Assembly (NCBI RefSeq): GCF_029167625.1 | Contig: NZ_CP119145.1 | Coordinates: 3,286,001-3,350,000, forward strand | Source of the DNA: Streptomyces sp. AM 4-1-1 | GTDB taxonomy: Bacteria > Actinomycetota > Actinomycetes > Streptomycetales > Streptomycetaceae | DNA length: 64,000 bases | Reading direction: 5' to 3' | Shown here: positions 27,225-35,243 of the stretch, one piece after another | Layout of the letters: the number at the start of each line of letters is the position of its first letter | Numbering within the stretch: the first letter of the stretch is position 1 | Translations under genes and position numbers: made by a program | Notes under the pieces: generated by a model | The model's database searches: none | What the model was told of the DNA's origin: nothing | What the model saw: the letters and a program-made list of their open reading frames with translations, nothing else

Positions 27225-27250
27225 GGGAGGGTCCTCTCCTGGCAGGCCAC

Positions 27251-27296
27251 GGGACGGCGAATCCCGCTAGGTCGGCAAGTCGTTCAGGGATGGGCG
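27251..27296 (-). promoter_or_regulatory. Promoter/operator element upstream of xis-int (copy 1)
   Basis: On the minus strand it reads CGCCCATCCCTGAACGA, a 14-bp spacer including TTGCCG, then GGGATTCGCCGTCCC, pointing toward xis. The same two blocks, in the same orientation relative to the gene, occur at 28104-28151 before the DnaB-like gene. Likely a shared promoter or binding site for an element-encoded regulator. Confidence 0.6.
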
Positions 27297-27365
27297 TGAA
27301 GAGAAAAGAAGGAGCCCGAGACGGCAAAACCCGCGCTGTTCGTAGCAGCGAGCGAGGTGCCGGGA

Positions 27366-27914
27366 TCAGCTCTGCTCGGTCGGCGCGTCCATGCGCTCGC
27401 CGAGGAAGCTGCGGAGCCGCGTAGGGGCTCCGCGGTGGTGATGGAATTCGCCATTCGAGGCGATGGTCAACTCGTGGGTCAGTAGAGCCTTGACCATGTC
27501 GTCCTGGTTGGGGTTGGCGTCCGTGTAGGCCGCCAGTTCGTCCTGGATTCGGCGCATGTCCTTCCCCAGATCCCGCCATTCCCTCCATCTCGCGACGTAC
27601 TCGCCGACGAGACGTCGGACCAGCGGATTGGCGAGCTGGCCGGGCGGACTGGTCAACTCGTCGAAGGTCAGATCGAAGACCTTGCAGAAGCCGAGCGCCT
27701 CATCGAGATTGACCCTTCGGCGGGGCTTCCCACTCTCGATGCGCCAGATCGCGGACTGGTTGACCGGGTGGCCGACATCAGCCATCCGCTCGGCGAGCGT
27801 GACCGTGCTCCACCCGCGTGCCTCGCGTTCGAGCTTGATCCGCTCCGCGACATGCTCCTCGGCCAGCGGCCGGTCCGGCCCCGCGCGGGAGGCGCCTTCG
27901 TTACTACTCACCAC
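27366..27914 (-). CDS. XRE-family transcriptional repressor
   Basis: 182 residues with an N-terminal Cro/CI-type helix-turn-helix (RIKLEREARGWSTVTLAERM, then HPVNQSAIWRIESGKPRRRVNLDEALGF). The C-terminal half is helical (LVRRLVGEYVARWREWRDLGKDMRRIQDELAAYTD) and could dimerise. Lying between the two copies of a shared promoter element that point to the xis-int and replication arms, it is the natural candidate for the master repressor of the element. A start codon at 27914 is preceded by GGAGG. Confidence 0.82.
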   Translation of the reverse strand: MVSSNEGASRAGPDRPLAEEHVAERIKLEREARGWSTVTLAERMADVGHPVNQSAIWRIESGKPRRRVNLDEALGFCKVFDLTFDELTSPPGQLANPLVRRLVGEYVARWREWRDLGKDMRRIQDELAAYTDANPNQDDMVKALLTHELTIASNGEFHHHRGAPTRLRSFLGERMDAPTEQS

Positions 27915-27952
27915 TGCACCTCCTTGCTGGGGCCCGACGGACAGCCGGGGCG

Positions 27953-27973
27953 ATGGTGAAAACTAAACACCAT
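27953..27973 (-). promoter_or_regulatory. AT-rich palindromic operator upstream of the XRE repressor
   Basis: ATGGTG is followed after nine A/T-rich bases by CACCAT, a dyad 39 bp upstream of the repressor start in otherwise GC-rich DNA. It is probably a promoter -10 region overlapped by an autoregulatory operator. Confidence 0.5.
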
Positions 27974-28056
27974 TCCGGAGTCGAATGCAACCGTTGCGCT
28001 TCCAAAAACGTCAGGTACTGTAGACGTCCGCCCTCGAACGGCGGTGAACGCAAAAA

Positions 28057-28083
28057 GCCCCCGACGCTACGAACGTCGGGGGC
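28057..28083 (-). terminator. Minus-strand intrinsic terminator in the replication-gene leader
   Basis: GCCCCCGACG and its complement form a 10-bp stem with a 7-nt loop. On the minus strand it is followed by TTTTTG, so it ends minus-strand transcription, yet no minus-strand gene lies immediately upstream; see findings for the possible counter-transcript. Confidence 0.6.
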
Positions 28084-28103
28084 CAAGCACGAACTCTTGT
28101 AAC

Positions 28104-28151
28104 CGCCCATCCCTGAACGATTGACCCGCGTGGCCTGGGATTCGCCGTCCC
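28104..28151 (+). promoter_or_regulatory. Promoter/operator element upstream of the DnaB-like gene (copy 2)
   Basis: CGCCCATCCCTGAACGA, then a 16-bp spacer beginning TTGACC, then GGGATTCGCCGTCCC, 27 bp before the start codon. Inverted with respect to the copy at 27251-27296, so the two face outward from the XRE repressor. Confidence 0.6.
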
Positions 28152-28177
28152 GTACGGCCCGCAAGTTGAGGAGCTCA

Positions 28178-29716
28178 ATGTCCAGTATGGACGAACCCCG
28201 GCCGAACGCGCCACACCTCGCGGGAACCGGCCGCCAGCCCACGGCGGGCTACCCCACCGCGGTTCCGCCGCACGACGTCGACGCCGAAGCCGCCGTGCTG
28301 GGGGCCTGCATGCATCAGGCGGCGGTGATCGACGAAGTGCGCCAATTGCTCGACGCGGCCGACTTCTACCGCCCCGCGCACGAGACGGTCTGGCGCGCCA
28401 TCCTCGCTCTGCACGGCGAGGACAAGCCGACCGACCCCATCGTCCTGTCGCACCAGCTGCGCGCCCAGGACGACCTGGAACGGGTCGGCGGTGTGGTGTA
28501 CGTCCACCAGCTCGCCGACGCCGTGCCCTCCGCCAGCAGCGCCGCCTATTACGCGGGCATCGTGCGCACGATGGCCGACCTGAGGCGTCTGCGGGCCTCC
28601 GGCATCCGGACCGCTCAGCAGGCGATGGAGCCGGGCGCCGATCCGGATGCCATCCGCAGCGAGGTGGAGGCAGAGGTCCAGGCGGAGCGCGAGCGTGCGC
28701 TGGCCTCGGGACAGGGCCGACTCTCCCGGTTCATCACCGACGGATGGCGCTTCGTCACCGAGACCGGCACTGACACCGAACCTCTCTGGGGCACTCGGGA
28801 GCAGACGGCCTGGTCGTCGGGAGAGAGCCTGATGATCGTCGGAGCGCCGGGAGTCGGGAAGACCACGCTGGCCCACCAAGTGATCCTCGCTCGTCTGGGC
28901 CTGTCGGACAGCGTCCTGGACATGCCGGTCGCACCGAGCCGACGGGTGCTGTACCTCGCGCTGGACAGGTATAAGCAGATCGCCCGCGCCATGGCCCGCA
29001 GCGTCGGGCCTGAGCATGAGCAGCGCTTGCGCGACGGGCTCGCCGTCTGGCAAGGGCCTCTGCCCGCCGCCCTGGACAGGGAGCCCGACCTCCTTGCCGA
29101 CCTCGCCGCAGCCCACCAGGCCGACACAATCGTGATCGACAGCCTCAAGGACGCGGTAAGCACGCTGGTCGACGACGCCCTCGGCGTCGCCTACAACAAC
29201 GCCCGCCAGCGAGCTATCCGCAATGGCGTCGAGATCATGGAACTCCACCATCAGCGCAAGGCCACCGAGGGCGCTCCACGCGCCCAGAAGCCCACCCTGG
29301 ACCGCGTCTACGGCTCCACGTGGATCACGTCCGGCGCGGGCAGCGTTCTCTTCGTCTCCGGGGAGGCCGGCGACCTCGCCGTCACCCTGCACCACCTCAA
29401 AACCCCCACCGGCGAGATCGGCCCCCTCCAGGTCATCCACGACCACGAACGCGGCATCTCGACGCTCGACCCCGCCCTCGACCCGGTCGCCATCCTGCGA
29501 CAGCGCCCCGATGGCCTGACCGTGCGCGAACTCGCCATGATCCAGAGCGGCCAGAACAACCCCGAGCGCTCGGCCACCGAGAAAGCCAGGCGCACCCTGG
29601 ACCGACTCGTCAGGGCCGGACTCGCAGGCAAGGCCGAAGGCACCGCAGGCGGCACCGGAGGCGGCCAGCAAGCCCGCTACCGCGCCTCAGTCCGCCATAT
29701 CGGCGCCGTCTCCTGA
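28178..29716 (+). CDS. DnaB-like helicase N-domain plus RecA-fold ATPase (element replication protein)
   Basis: 512 residues. Residues about 30-130 resemble the DnaB N-terminal primase-interaction domain (VDAEAAVLGACMHQAAVIDEV, FYRPAHETVWRAILALHGE, GGVVYVHQLADAVP). A RecA-like core follows with Walker A GAPGVGKTTL (about 222-231) and Walker B DTIVIDSLKDA. It is shorter and more divergent than a replicative DnaB, closer to RepA-like AAA proteins of actinobacterial elements. A winged-helix-like C-terminus ends in Gly-rich sequence. ATG at 28178 has GAGGAG five bases upstream. Probably loads or drives replication of the excised element. Confidence 0.75.
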   Translation: MSSMDEPRPNAPHLAGTGRQPTAGYPTAVPPHDVDAEAAVLGACMHQAAVIDEVRQLLDAADFYRPAHETVWRAILALHGEDKPTDPIVLSHQLRAQDDLERVGGVVYVHQLADAVPSASSAAYYAGIVRTMADLRRLRASGIRTAQQAMEPGADPDAIRSEVEAEVQAERERALASGQGRLSRFITDGWRFVTETGTDTEPLWGTREQTAWSSGESLMIVGAPGVGKTTLAHQVILARLGLSDSVLDMPVAPSRRVLYLALDRYKQIARAMARSVGPEHEQRLRDGLAVWQGPLPAALDREPDLLADLAAAHQADTIVIDSLKDAVSTLVDDALGVAYNNARQRAIRNGVEIMELHHQRKATEGAPRAQKPTLDRVYGSTWITSGAGSVLFVSGEAGDLAVTLHHLKTPTGEIGPLQVIHDHERGISTLDPALDPVAILRQRPDGLTVRELAMIQSGQNNPERSATEKARRTLDRLVRAGLAGKAEGTAGGTGGGQQARYRASVRHIGAVS

Positions 29717-29739
29717 CCTGATCGCCGAACGCCGGGACC

Positions 29740-29924
29740 GTACACGAGGGCGTACACGCACCCCTCCCCCGCGCACCGGCCCACGCCTCACCGCAGGCGA
29801 ACACGCCAAGAACGAAACCCCAGGTCAGACGATCACGCGATCGTTCACGCCGTACACGCACACCAGCGTTCACGCGTGAGCCCCCCTTTAGAAGGGGGCT
29901 CGCGTGTACGCCCCCTGCGTGAAC
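29740..29924. repeat. GTWCACGC repeats with hairpin: candidate oriT or replication origin
   Basis: The octamer GTWCACGC (W = A/T) occurs on the plus strand at 29752, 29843, 29852 and 29868 and inverted at 29902 and 29917, with near copies at 29740 and 29831. Around 29866-29911 the flanking copies form a long hairpin whose inner stem is AGCCCCC/GGGGGCT. The spot is between the replication gene and the mobilization genes, where an origin of transfer or an iteron-type origin, or an operator cluster, would sit. Confidence 0.6.
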
Positions 29925-29963
29925 GCCGTGATCGCCTCCGCAGAACCACCCCGGAGAACCCGC

Positions 29964-30806
29964 ATGACCACACCCGCCACGCCTCATGACACCACCCAGC
30001 AGGGCAACGCGATGCCCCACGCCGAGCACGTCCAAGACGTGAAGCCACAAGCAACGGCCCAGCATGCCGCCGAGCGGTACGCCCTCGCCGCAGCCGGAAC
30101 CGTCATCATCGCCCTCACCGCCGGCGGCTTCTGGCTCTCCTACGCACACCTCGCCCAAGTCGCCGGACAGCATGGCCTGGGAAGCTCCCCGGTCCGGCAA
30201 TGGGCCTGGCCCGCGACCCTGGACGCCTTCATCGTCGCGGGCGAACTGCTCATGCTCCGCGCCGGCCTCCGGCGAGTGACCGACTGGTGGGCGGTCACCC
30301 TGACCGCTACCGGGTCGGTCGGATCCATTGCGCTCAACGTGGCCGGTGTCAGCGGCACGGGCAACGCGAGCGTCGTGCCCTTGCTCGACTACGTGGTCGC
30401 GGCGGTTCCCCCGACCGCAGCCCTGCTGGCCTTCGGCGTGCTGATGCGGCAGATCCACCAACTGGTCGACCGGCCCCTCGACCGCCCGGCACTCAATTCC
30501 GCCGAGGCACCGGAACCGCGGGCCACACCATCCGAACGCATCGCCAATCCGCAGGCAACCGACTCCGGCCGAACGCCGTCGCCCCGGATTTCGGAGGACC
30601 AGCCGCGTGGTGGGCGTCCGGTCAGCGCGACGGTCGAGGAACTGGTTGAGATCGGGCGGATCGCTGCGGCCGAGCAGCGCAAGCTCACACGGGACATCGT
30701 GCAACAGGCCATACGGGCCAAGGGACATACGGTCGGCGGCCAGAGGCTGACCGAAGTCATGGAAGTCCTCCGGTCGGAACCCGGCATCGGTCGGAACGTC
30801 GGCTGA
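29964..30806 (+). CDS. DUF2637 membrane protein (Spd-like spread protein)
   Basis: 280 residues. After a polar ~40-residue start there are four hydrophobic spans (YALAAAGTVIIALTAGGFWLSYA; WPATLDAFIVAGELLMLRA; WAVTLTATGSVGSIALNVAG; LDYVVAAVPPTAALLAFGVLM), the DUF2637 layout common on Streptomyces plasmids and integrative elements, where such genes often belong to spread/transfer regions. The soluble C-terminus (from about 190) has an RGGRPVSATVEELVEIGR segment like a DNA-binding tail. ATG at 29964 has GGAGAA upstream. Confidence 0.75.
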   Translation: MTTPATPHDTTQQGNAMPHAEHVQDVKPQATAQHAAERYALAAAGTVIIALTAGGFWLSYAHLAQVAGQHGLGSSPVRQWAWPATLDAFIVAGELLMLRAGLRRVTDWWAVTLTATGSVGSIALNVAGVSGTGNASVVPLLDYVVAAVPPTAALLAFGVLMRQIHQLVDRPLDRPALNSAEAPEPRATPSERIANPQATDSGRTPSPRISEDQPRGGRPVSATVEELVEIGRIAAAEQRKLTRDIVQQAIRAKGHTVGGQRLTEVMEVLRSEPGIGRNVG

Positions 30807-30954
30807 TCGCCCGCCATCCCGGTGGCCGGAACTCCTACGGCCACCGGTCAAGCGGTCCCCGCCTCTCCGCCGCCCTCACTCATCCACACTCCCGCAGTCG
30901 TAGCCGTGGCCTCAGCACGCCACCACCCGGCCCACACCTTCCGGAGAGCTATCC

Positions 30955-31680
30955 GTGACCCACGACCCGAACCACACTGACGGCTCCATCGACGGGCCGC
31001 CGACACTGACGAAGTCGCCTACGCTGACGGAACGTTTGCGGCGGGCGTTCGGACGGACGGCTCCTGGCGGAGCCAGTAGTACCCCGAGTCCGACTCATGG
31101 CCGGTCTTCGGGGGTCTCCGCCCCAGGGGTGACGGAGACGGGCCAGCGCCAGGGGGCGCCGGACCGGGAGGCCGGGGCCGAGGGCGGCCCCGACCAGGAC
31201 GAGCTCCGTACCGTCCAGCAGCAACTCCTTCACCCCACGCCCACCGCCGAGCCGACGGCCGGCGAGCGCGATGTGCAGAGCGTCCAGCCGGCGATCCGCC
31301 GCTTCACCGGCACCAAGCGAACCGTCCGCGTCGGCCCGCTGCGCTTCACCGCCGACGAGCACGCCGCCCTTCAGGAGGCCGCCGCCGAGCACGGCTACAA
31401 GGGCGAATCCGGCTTCGCCGCCGACATCGTCCTCGCCTTCGTCACCGGCCGGTTCACCGCGAACCTTCCCCTGTCCGAGGACCGCCGCCGCACCCACATG
31501 TTCCGCGCCCAGGTGCTGCGCGAGCTCAACCGCATCGGCGTCAACGTCAACCAGATCGCCCGCGCGCTCAACAGCGACTTCACGCCGCCCGACATCCGTC
31601 AGCGCCTCGACGAACTCCACCACCTGCTCGCCCTGATCGCCGAAGCCCTGCGCCGGCCCACTGACCCAACGGAGGTCTGA
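30955..31680 (+). CDS. mobC: Mobilization accessory protein MobC
   Basis: 241 residues. A long disordered Pro/Gly/Thr-rich N-terminal half is followed by a ribbon-helix-helix-like region (TVRVGPLRFTADEHAALQEAA) and the MobC signature ELNRIGVNVNQIARALNSD (about 185-203). MobC helps open the origin of transfer for the relaxase encoded 4 bp downstream. GTG start at 30955. Confidence 0.85.
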   Translation: MTHDPNHTDGSIDGPPTLTKSPTLTERLRRAFGRTAPGGASSTPSPTHGRSSGVSAPGVTETGQRQGAPDREAGAEGGPDQDELRTVQQQLLHPTPTAEPTAGERDVQSVQPAIRRFTGTKRTVRVGPLRFTADEHAALQEAAAEHGYKGESGFAADIVLAFVTGRFTANLPLSEDRRRTHMFRAQVLRELNRIGVNVNQIARALNSDFTPPDIRQRLDELHHLLALIAEALRRPTDPTEV

Positions 31681-31684
31681 CCGG

Positions 31685-33409
31685 ATGATCGCCGCCATCA
31701 AACCGACCGGAGCCAACACCCGCGGCCTGCTCTCCTACCTCTACGGCCCAGGCCGACACGACGAACACCTCGACCCGCACCTGGTGACCGGCTACGCGAT
31801 GCTCGGCATGCCCGACCCCGGACGCGACGAGAACGCCACCCTCACCCAGCTTGCCCGCCACCTCGACGAGCCCGTACGCCTGCGGAACAGCGAGTTCGGC
31901 AAACCCGTCACCGACCACGTCTGGCACTGCCCCGTCCGCGCCGCCCCCGAGGACCGTAACCTCTCCGACACTGAGTGGGGCGAGATCGCCCAGCGCATCG
32001 TCCACGCAGCAGGCATCGCCCCTGACGGCGACGACCTGGCCTGCCGCTGGATCGCCGTACGCCACGCCGACGACCACATCCACATCCTCGCCACCACAGT
32101 CCGCGAAGACGGCCGTCGCCCCAAACTCCACGACAGCGGCATCCGCGTCGGCGACGCCTGCCGCCAGATCGAGAAGGACTACGGGCTGCGCCGCCTGAAG
32201 AAAGGCGACCGCACCGCCGGGCGTCGGCCCGCCCAGGCCGAGATGCACAAGGCCGAGCGCCTCGGCTGGGAGCAGACCAGCCGCCAGTGGCTCCAGGACC
32301 GCATCCGCGCCGCCATCCCGCACGCCACCAGCGCCGAGGAACTCCTCGCCTACCTCGAAGCCGACGACATCCTGGTCAAGCCCCGCCGAGGCCCCTCCGG
32401 AGACCTCCTCGGCTACGCCGTCGGCAGGCCCGGCGACCTCAACAAGGACGGCGAGCAGATCTACCACCCCGGCGGGAAGATCGCCCCCGACCTCACCCTG
32501 CCCAAGCTCAAGGACCGCCTGGAAACCAGCGCACCGGAGGAACACCCCACAGCCCGCCGCGACCGACCCACCACCCCCTGGCATCAGGCCACCCAAGCCC
32601 TCGACACCCTTCGCCCAGAGACCACCAACACGAGCGCCGACGAGGACGCACGGACACAGGCGAACATCAGTGCCCTGGGCGAACTGATCGAAGCCACCGC
32701 CCAAGCAGCGCCCGCCGACCATCGCGCTCAACTGCGCTCAGCCAGTGCGGCATTCGCCCGTGCCCAGCGTTCACAGGTCCGGGCCGAGGACCGTGCCGCC
32801 CACGCCCTGCGGACCGCGGCCCGCGACATCGCACACACCGCCACTGGCCCCGACGGCAGCGTCCTCGCAGCCCTGACCGCTGCACTCGTCTGGGCCGCCG
32901 TCCTCGCTGCACGCTGGCACGAGGCCAAGGGCCATGCCCACCAGGCCGACGCTGCGCGCCAGGCCGTCCAGCACCTCCAGTCGGCAGCCGACGCCGCGCT
33001 CGCTCCGACGCTCTCCGAACTTGAAGCCCGGCGCCCTGGTGAAGGGACCCGCCGCACTCTTGCCAACGACGTACGCGCAGCCGTTCCCGAACACGCCGAG
33101 CGGATCCTTACCGACCCGGGCTGGCCCGCCCTCGCCACCGTCCTCGCCGACGCCGAAGCCAGCGGCCACAAACCCCACCAGCTCCTCAAGGAAGCCGCAG
33201 CCCAACGTGAACTGACCACAGCCCGCCAACCGGCCCGCGTCTTGATCACCCGCATCCAGCACACCAGCCGCAACCCCGCACCCAACCGCCGCGCCGAGGC
33301 AGCCCGCCTACGAAGCGTCAGCGCATCAGCCTTTGGCGCCCCTTCACCTAACGACCAGCCGAGGACAACCGCAGCGCCCACGAGCCAGCCGAGCCGCCAC
33401 CGACGCTGA
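31685..33409 (+). CDS. Relaxase / mobilization nuclease (VirD2-MobA-like)
   Basis: 574 residues. The N-terminal nuclease domain contains the three-His metal motif in HADDHIHILATTVREDGR (about 128-145), the MOBP-type HxDxxHxHI pattern, and MIAAIKPTGANTRGLLSYL at the start with a plausible early catalytic Tyr (Y19/Y21). The C-terminal 270 residues are Ala-rich helical and probably bind DNA or partner proteins. It would nick oriT and lead the strand to a recipient with a helper translocase. Forms an operon with mobC. Confidence 0.87.
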   Translation: MIAAIKPTGANTRGLLSYLYGPGRHDEHLDPHLVTGYAMLGMPDPGRDENATLTQLARHLDEPVRLRNSEFGKPVTDHVWHCPVRAAPEDRNLSDTEWGEIAQRIVHAAGIAPDGDDLACRWIAVRHADDHIHILATTVREDGRRPKLHDSGIRVGDACRQIEKDYGLRRLKKGDRTAGRRPAQAEMHKAERLGWEQTSRQWLQDRIRAAIPHATSAEELLAYLEADDILVKPRRGPSGDLLGYAVGRPGDLNKDGEQIYHPGGKIAPDLTLPKLKDRLETSAPEEHPTARRDRPTTPWHQATQALDTLRPETTNTSADEDARTQANISALGELIEATAQAAPADHRAQLRSASAAFARAQRSQVRAEDRAAHALRTAARDIAHTATGPDGSVLAALTAALVWAAVLAARWHEAKGHAHQADAARQAVQHLQSAADAALAPTLSELEARRPGEGTRRTLANDVRAAVPEHAERILTDPGWPALATVLADAEASGHKPHQLLKEAAAQRELTTARQPARVLITRIQHTSRNPAPNRRAEAARLRSVSASAFGAPSPNDQPRTTAAPTSQPSRHRR

Positions 33410-33520
33410 CCCGGCAGGAGAGCCAGATCCCCAGAGACCCGCCAGCAACGTCGGCGAGGGTCTCCTCAGGACGCCCGTGAGCCCCGGAAGCGTGGACCTA
33501 CGTCGGAGAGGCGCCTGTAT

Positions 33521-33570
33521 ATCAGCGGCTGGGCCGGTCACCACGCGTGGTGACCGGCCCAGCCGCTGAT
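33521..33570. repeat. 50-bp perfect palindrome
   Basis: Every base from ATCAGCGGCTGG at 33521 to its complement at 33570 is mirrored, with no loop (centre at 33545/33546). It lies 110 bp after the relaxase stop and 24 bp before the end of the convergent small gene. It could be a bidirectional terminator (no T-run), a cruciform, or a recombination/transfer site. Confidence 0.85.
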
Positions 33571-33593
33571 GCGCCCACTGTCCGTTCTCGGCC

Positions 33594-33965
33594 TCACTCC
33601 CGACGGAACATGCCGCCCCGCGCGCGATGCTTTCCAACGCGGCGCCCCTCAGGCTGCTCGGTTGCAGAAGCCGTGCTCACAGGTGGCGGGCGAGTCGGTT
33701 CGTCGTGAAGGAGGAGGGACTGCCAGACCTGCTCCTGCAAGACGCGGATGCACGGGCCGCAGGCGAACATCGCCGCCTGGGCACCCGCCACACTCACCGG
33801 GCCGATCCATAGAACACGGGTCCATCGCTGGCCGCAGTAGAGCCAGCAGAAGCCGTCAGTCCACGTATTGCCGTCGTCAGTGTCTGCTGCGGCGGGCAGA
33901 CCGCCGCGCGCGAACTCGGCGATGCCGGGTATGACCCGAGGCGTCACGGCCAGTTCTATCAACAC
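33594..33965 (-). CDS. Small hypothetical protein with Cys/Trp-rich centre
   Basis: A 123-residue reading frame starting GTG 17 bp after the CYTH gene, on the same strand. The middle (TDGFCWLYCGQRWTRVLWIG and FACGPCIRVL) has four Cys in two pairs, suggesting a small zinc-binding fold; the last 30 residues are polar. It seems a real gene on position and composition, but I do not recognise a family. Confidence 0.5.
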   Translation of the reverse strand: MLIELAVTPRVIPGIAEFARGGLPAAADTDDGNTWTDGFCWLYCGQRWTRVLWIGPVSVAGAQAAMFACGPCIRVLQEQVWQSLLLHDEPTRPPPVSTASATEQPEGRRVGKHRARGGMFRRE

Positions 33966-33981
33966 AGCTCGGCCCCCAAGA

Positions 33982-34569
33982 TCACTCGCTCGGGACAGCT
34001 GCCCTGGCCGAAGCCTGCTTGTCGGCGTCAGCGAAAAGGAGCGTGGGCTCGGCCAGGATGTCCCTGCCGGCCTCGCTCTTGTAGATCTCGTCGACGCTGC
34101 CGAATCGTGCCTCGGTGTAGTCGAGGTCGAGCAGGGCTGCTGCCTGGCGGACCGATGCCTCGTCGGGTCCCTCGATCTCGACGAAGGTGGGGAGGTCCGG
34201 CCAGGTGTCGAAATCGAAGGCGACTTCGCCCAGGCGCCACTCCTCGCGGAAGTTCTCCTGGTAGCGGACTTCGCGCAGGCCGACGTTGCGGAGGATCTCG
34301 GCCATGGCGTGCAGGTCGGACACCTCGGTCTCGATCTCGGTGGTGCCGTCGATCGTCGTGGAGTCGGTGACCTGCTTCAGCGTGAGAGTGGAGCGGGTGG
34401 CCTCGTCCCTCAGGCGGACCCAGGCGCCGCCTTCGAGGGCGTCGTTCTCGAAGATCTTCCGGGTGAGGAGGGTGCGCGGAAATGCCTGGACGGCTCCGAG
34501 CGCGATCAGTTTGGCCTGGAGGCCGTCGACGTCGACGGCGAGGAACTTGGCCTCGTACTCGTGCTTCAT
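33982..34569 (-). CDS. CYTH-domain protein (class IV adenylate cyclase / triphosphatase-like)
   Basis: 195 residues. The N-terminal HEYEAKFLAVD has the ExExK-type signature (E4, E6, K8); alternating charged strands follow (VRLRDEATRSTLTLKQV, YQENFREEWRLGEVAFDFDTWPDLPTFVEIEG), forming the expected triphosphate-binding tunnel. Family members hydrolyse or cyclise triphosphates (ThTPase, PPPi or cAMP formation); which is not decidable. In a five-gene minus-strand run from the radical SAM gene. Confidence 0.85.
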   Translation of the reverse strand: MKHEYEAKFLAVDVDGLQAKLIALGAVQAFPRTLLTRKIFENDALEGGAWVRLRDEATRSTLTLKQVTDSTTIDGTTEIETEVSDLHAMAEILRNVGLREVRYQENFREEWRLGEVAFDFDTWPDLPTFVEIEGPDEASVRQAAALLDLDYTEARFGSVDEIYKSEAGRDILAEPTLLFADADKQASARAAVPSE

Positions 34570-34589
34570 AGGTCCTTCTTCCCGTAGCT

Positions 34590-35243
34590 CTAGGAGGGGG
34601 TGGACGCACGGGCGGCGAGGAGGAGGCCCATGCGGTGGTTGTGGTCCTGCAGCTGTCCGACGTGCGCCTGCTCGGTGAACTCGTTGGTCCGCAGGGTGAG
34701 CAGGACGTCCCAGTCCCCGATGAAGTAACGCCGCAGCTTCTCGGGGGATGTGTAGTGCTCAAGCACGTGGTGGCGTTGCGTGAGGGGCATCATGAACTCC
34801 GCGCCGAACAGGCCGCCGGGCCGGACCAGGCGCTGCATGCGGTCGACGAACTCGCCCAACGGCCGGTGGTGGTTGGCACTGTAATGCCACGAGCAGCTCG
34901 TCCAGACGGCATCACCGGGGGCGGTGACGGGTTCGGAGGCGAGGAAGTCCTCCTCCACGACCTGGACACGGTCGTGAAGCCCTTCCTGCTTCAGCCGCTC
35001 GATCATGCCCGTCGCGTGACCGGTTCTGCCACCCGGGAGTTGGACCTCGCCGCCGTGGAGGGCGAGCGGGTCGCGCTCGATGGCGATGACGCGGTAGCCG
35101 GCCGCGGCCAGTGGCACGACGAGTCTGCCGTCGCTCGCGCCGATGACCGTCACGGTGGAGTCAGGCTCCGTACGCTCCTTCAGCGCGGCGAGGAACTGGG
35201 GGAAGAAGGTGAGGGTGTGCCGCCACATGCTGGGTGTCTGCAC
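34590..35243 (-). CDS. Class I SAM-dependent methyltransferase
   Basis: 217 residues. Motif I is VTVIGASDGRLVVPLAAAGYRV, motif II the acidic end IAIERD, and later DAVWTSCSWHY and RLVRPGGLFGAEFM match a Rossmann methyltransferase. GTG at 35243 is supported by AAGGAG upstream, but it lies inside the 3' end of the kinase-like gene (83-bp overlap). ATG at 35228 is an alternative. Substrate unknown; a small phosphorylated metabolite is plausible from its neighbours. Confidence 0.8.
   Translation of the reverse strand: MQTPSMWRHTLTFFPQFLAALKERTEPDSTVTVIGASDGRLVVPLAAAGYRVIAIERDPLALHGGEVQLPGGRTGHATGMIERLKQEGLHDRVQVVEEDFLASEPVTAPGDAVWTSCSWHYSANHHRPLGEFVDRMQRLVRPGGLFGAEFMMPLTQRHHVLEHYTSPEKLRRYFIGDWDVLLTLRTNEFTEQAHVGQLQDHNHRMGLLLAARASTPS

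Noticed and set aside
27904..28242. 112-codon minus-strand open frame upstream of the XRE repressor
   Set aside because: It crosses a strong minus-strand terminator and the operator dyad, and has no ribosome-binding site or recognisable composition.
28178..29716. Full replicative DnaB helicase
   Set aside because: A DnaB-like N-domain and a P-loop core are seen, but the core motifs diverge and the C-terminus ends in a different domain, so I call it DnaB-like only.
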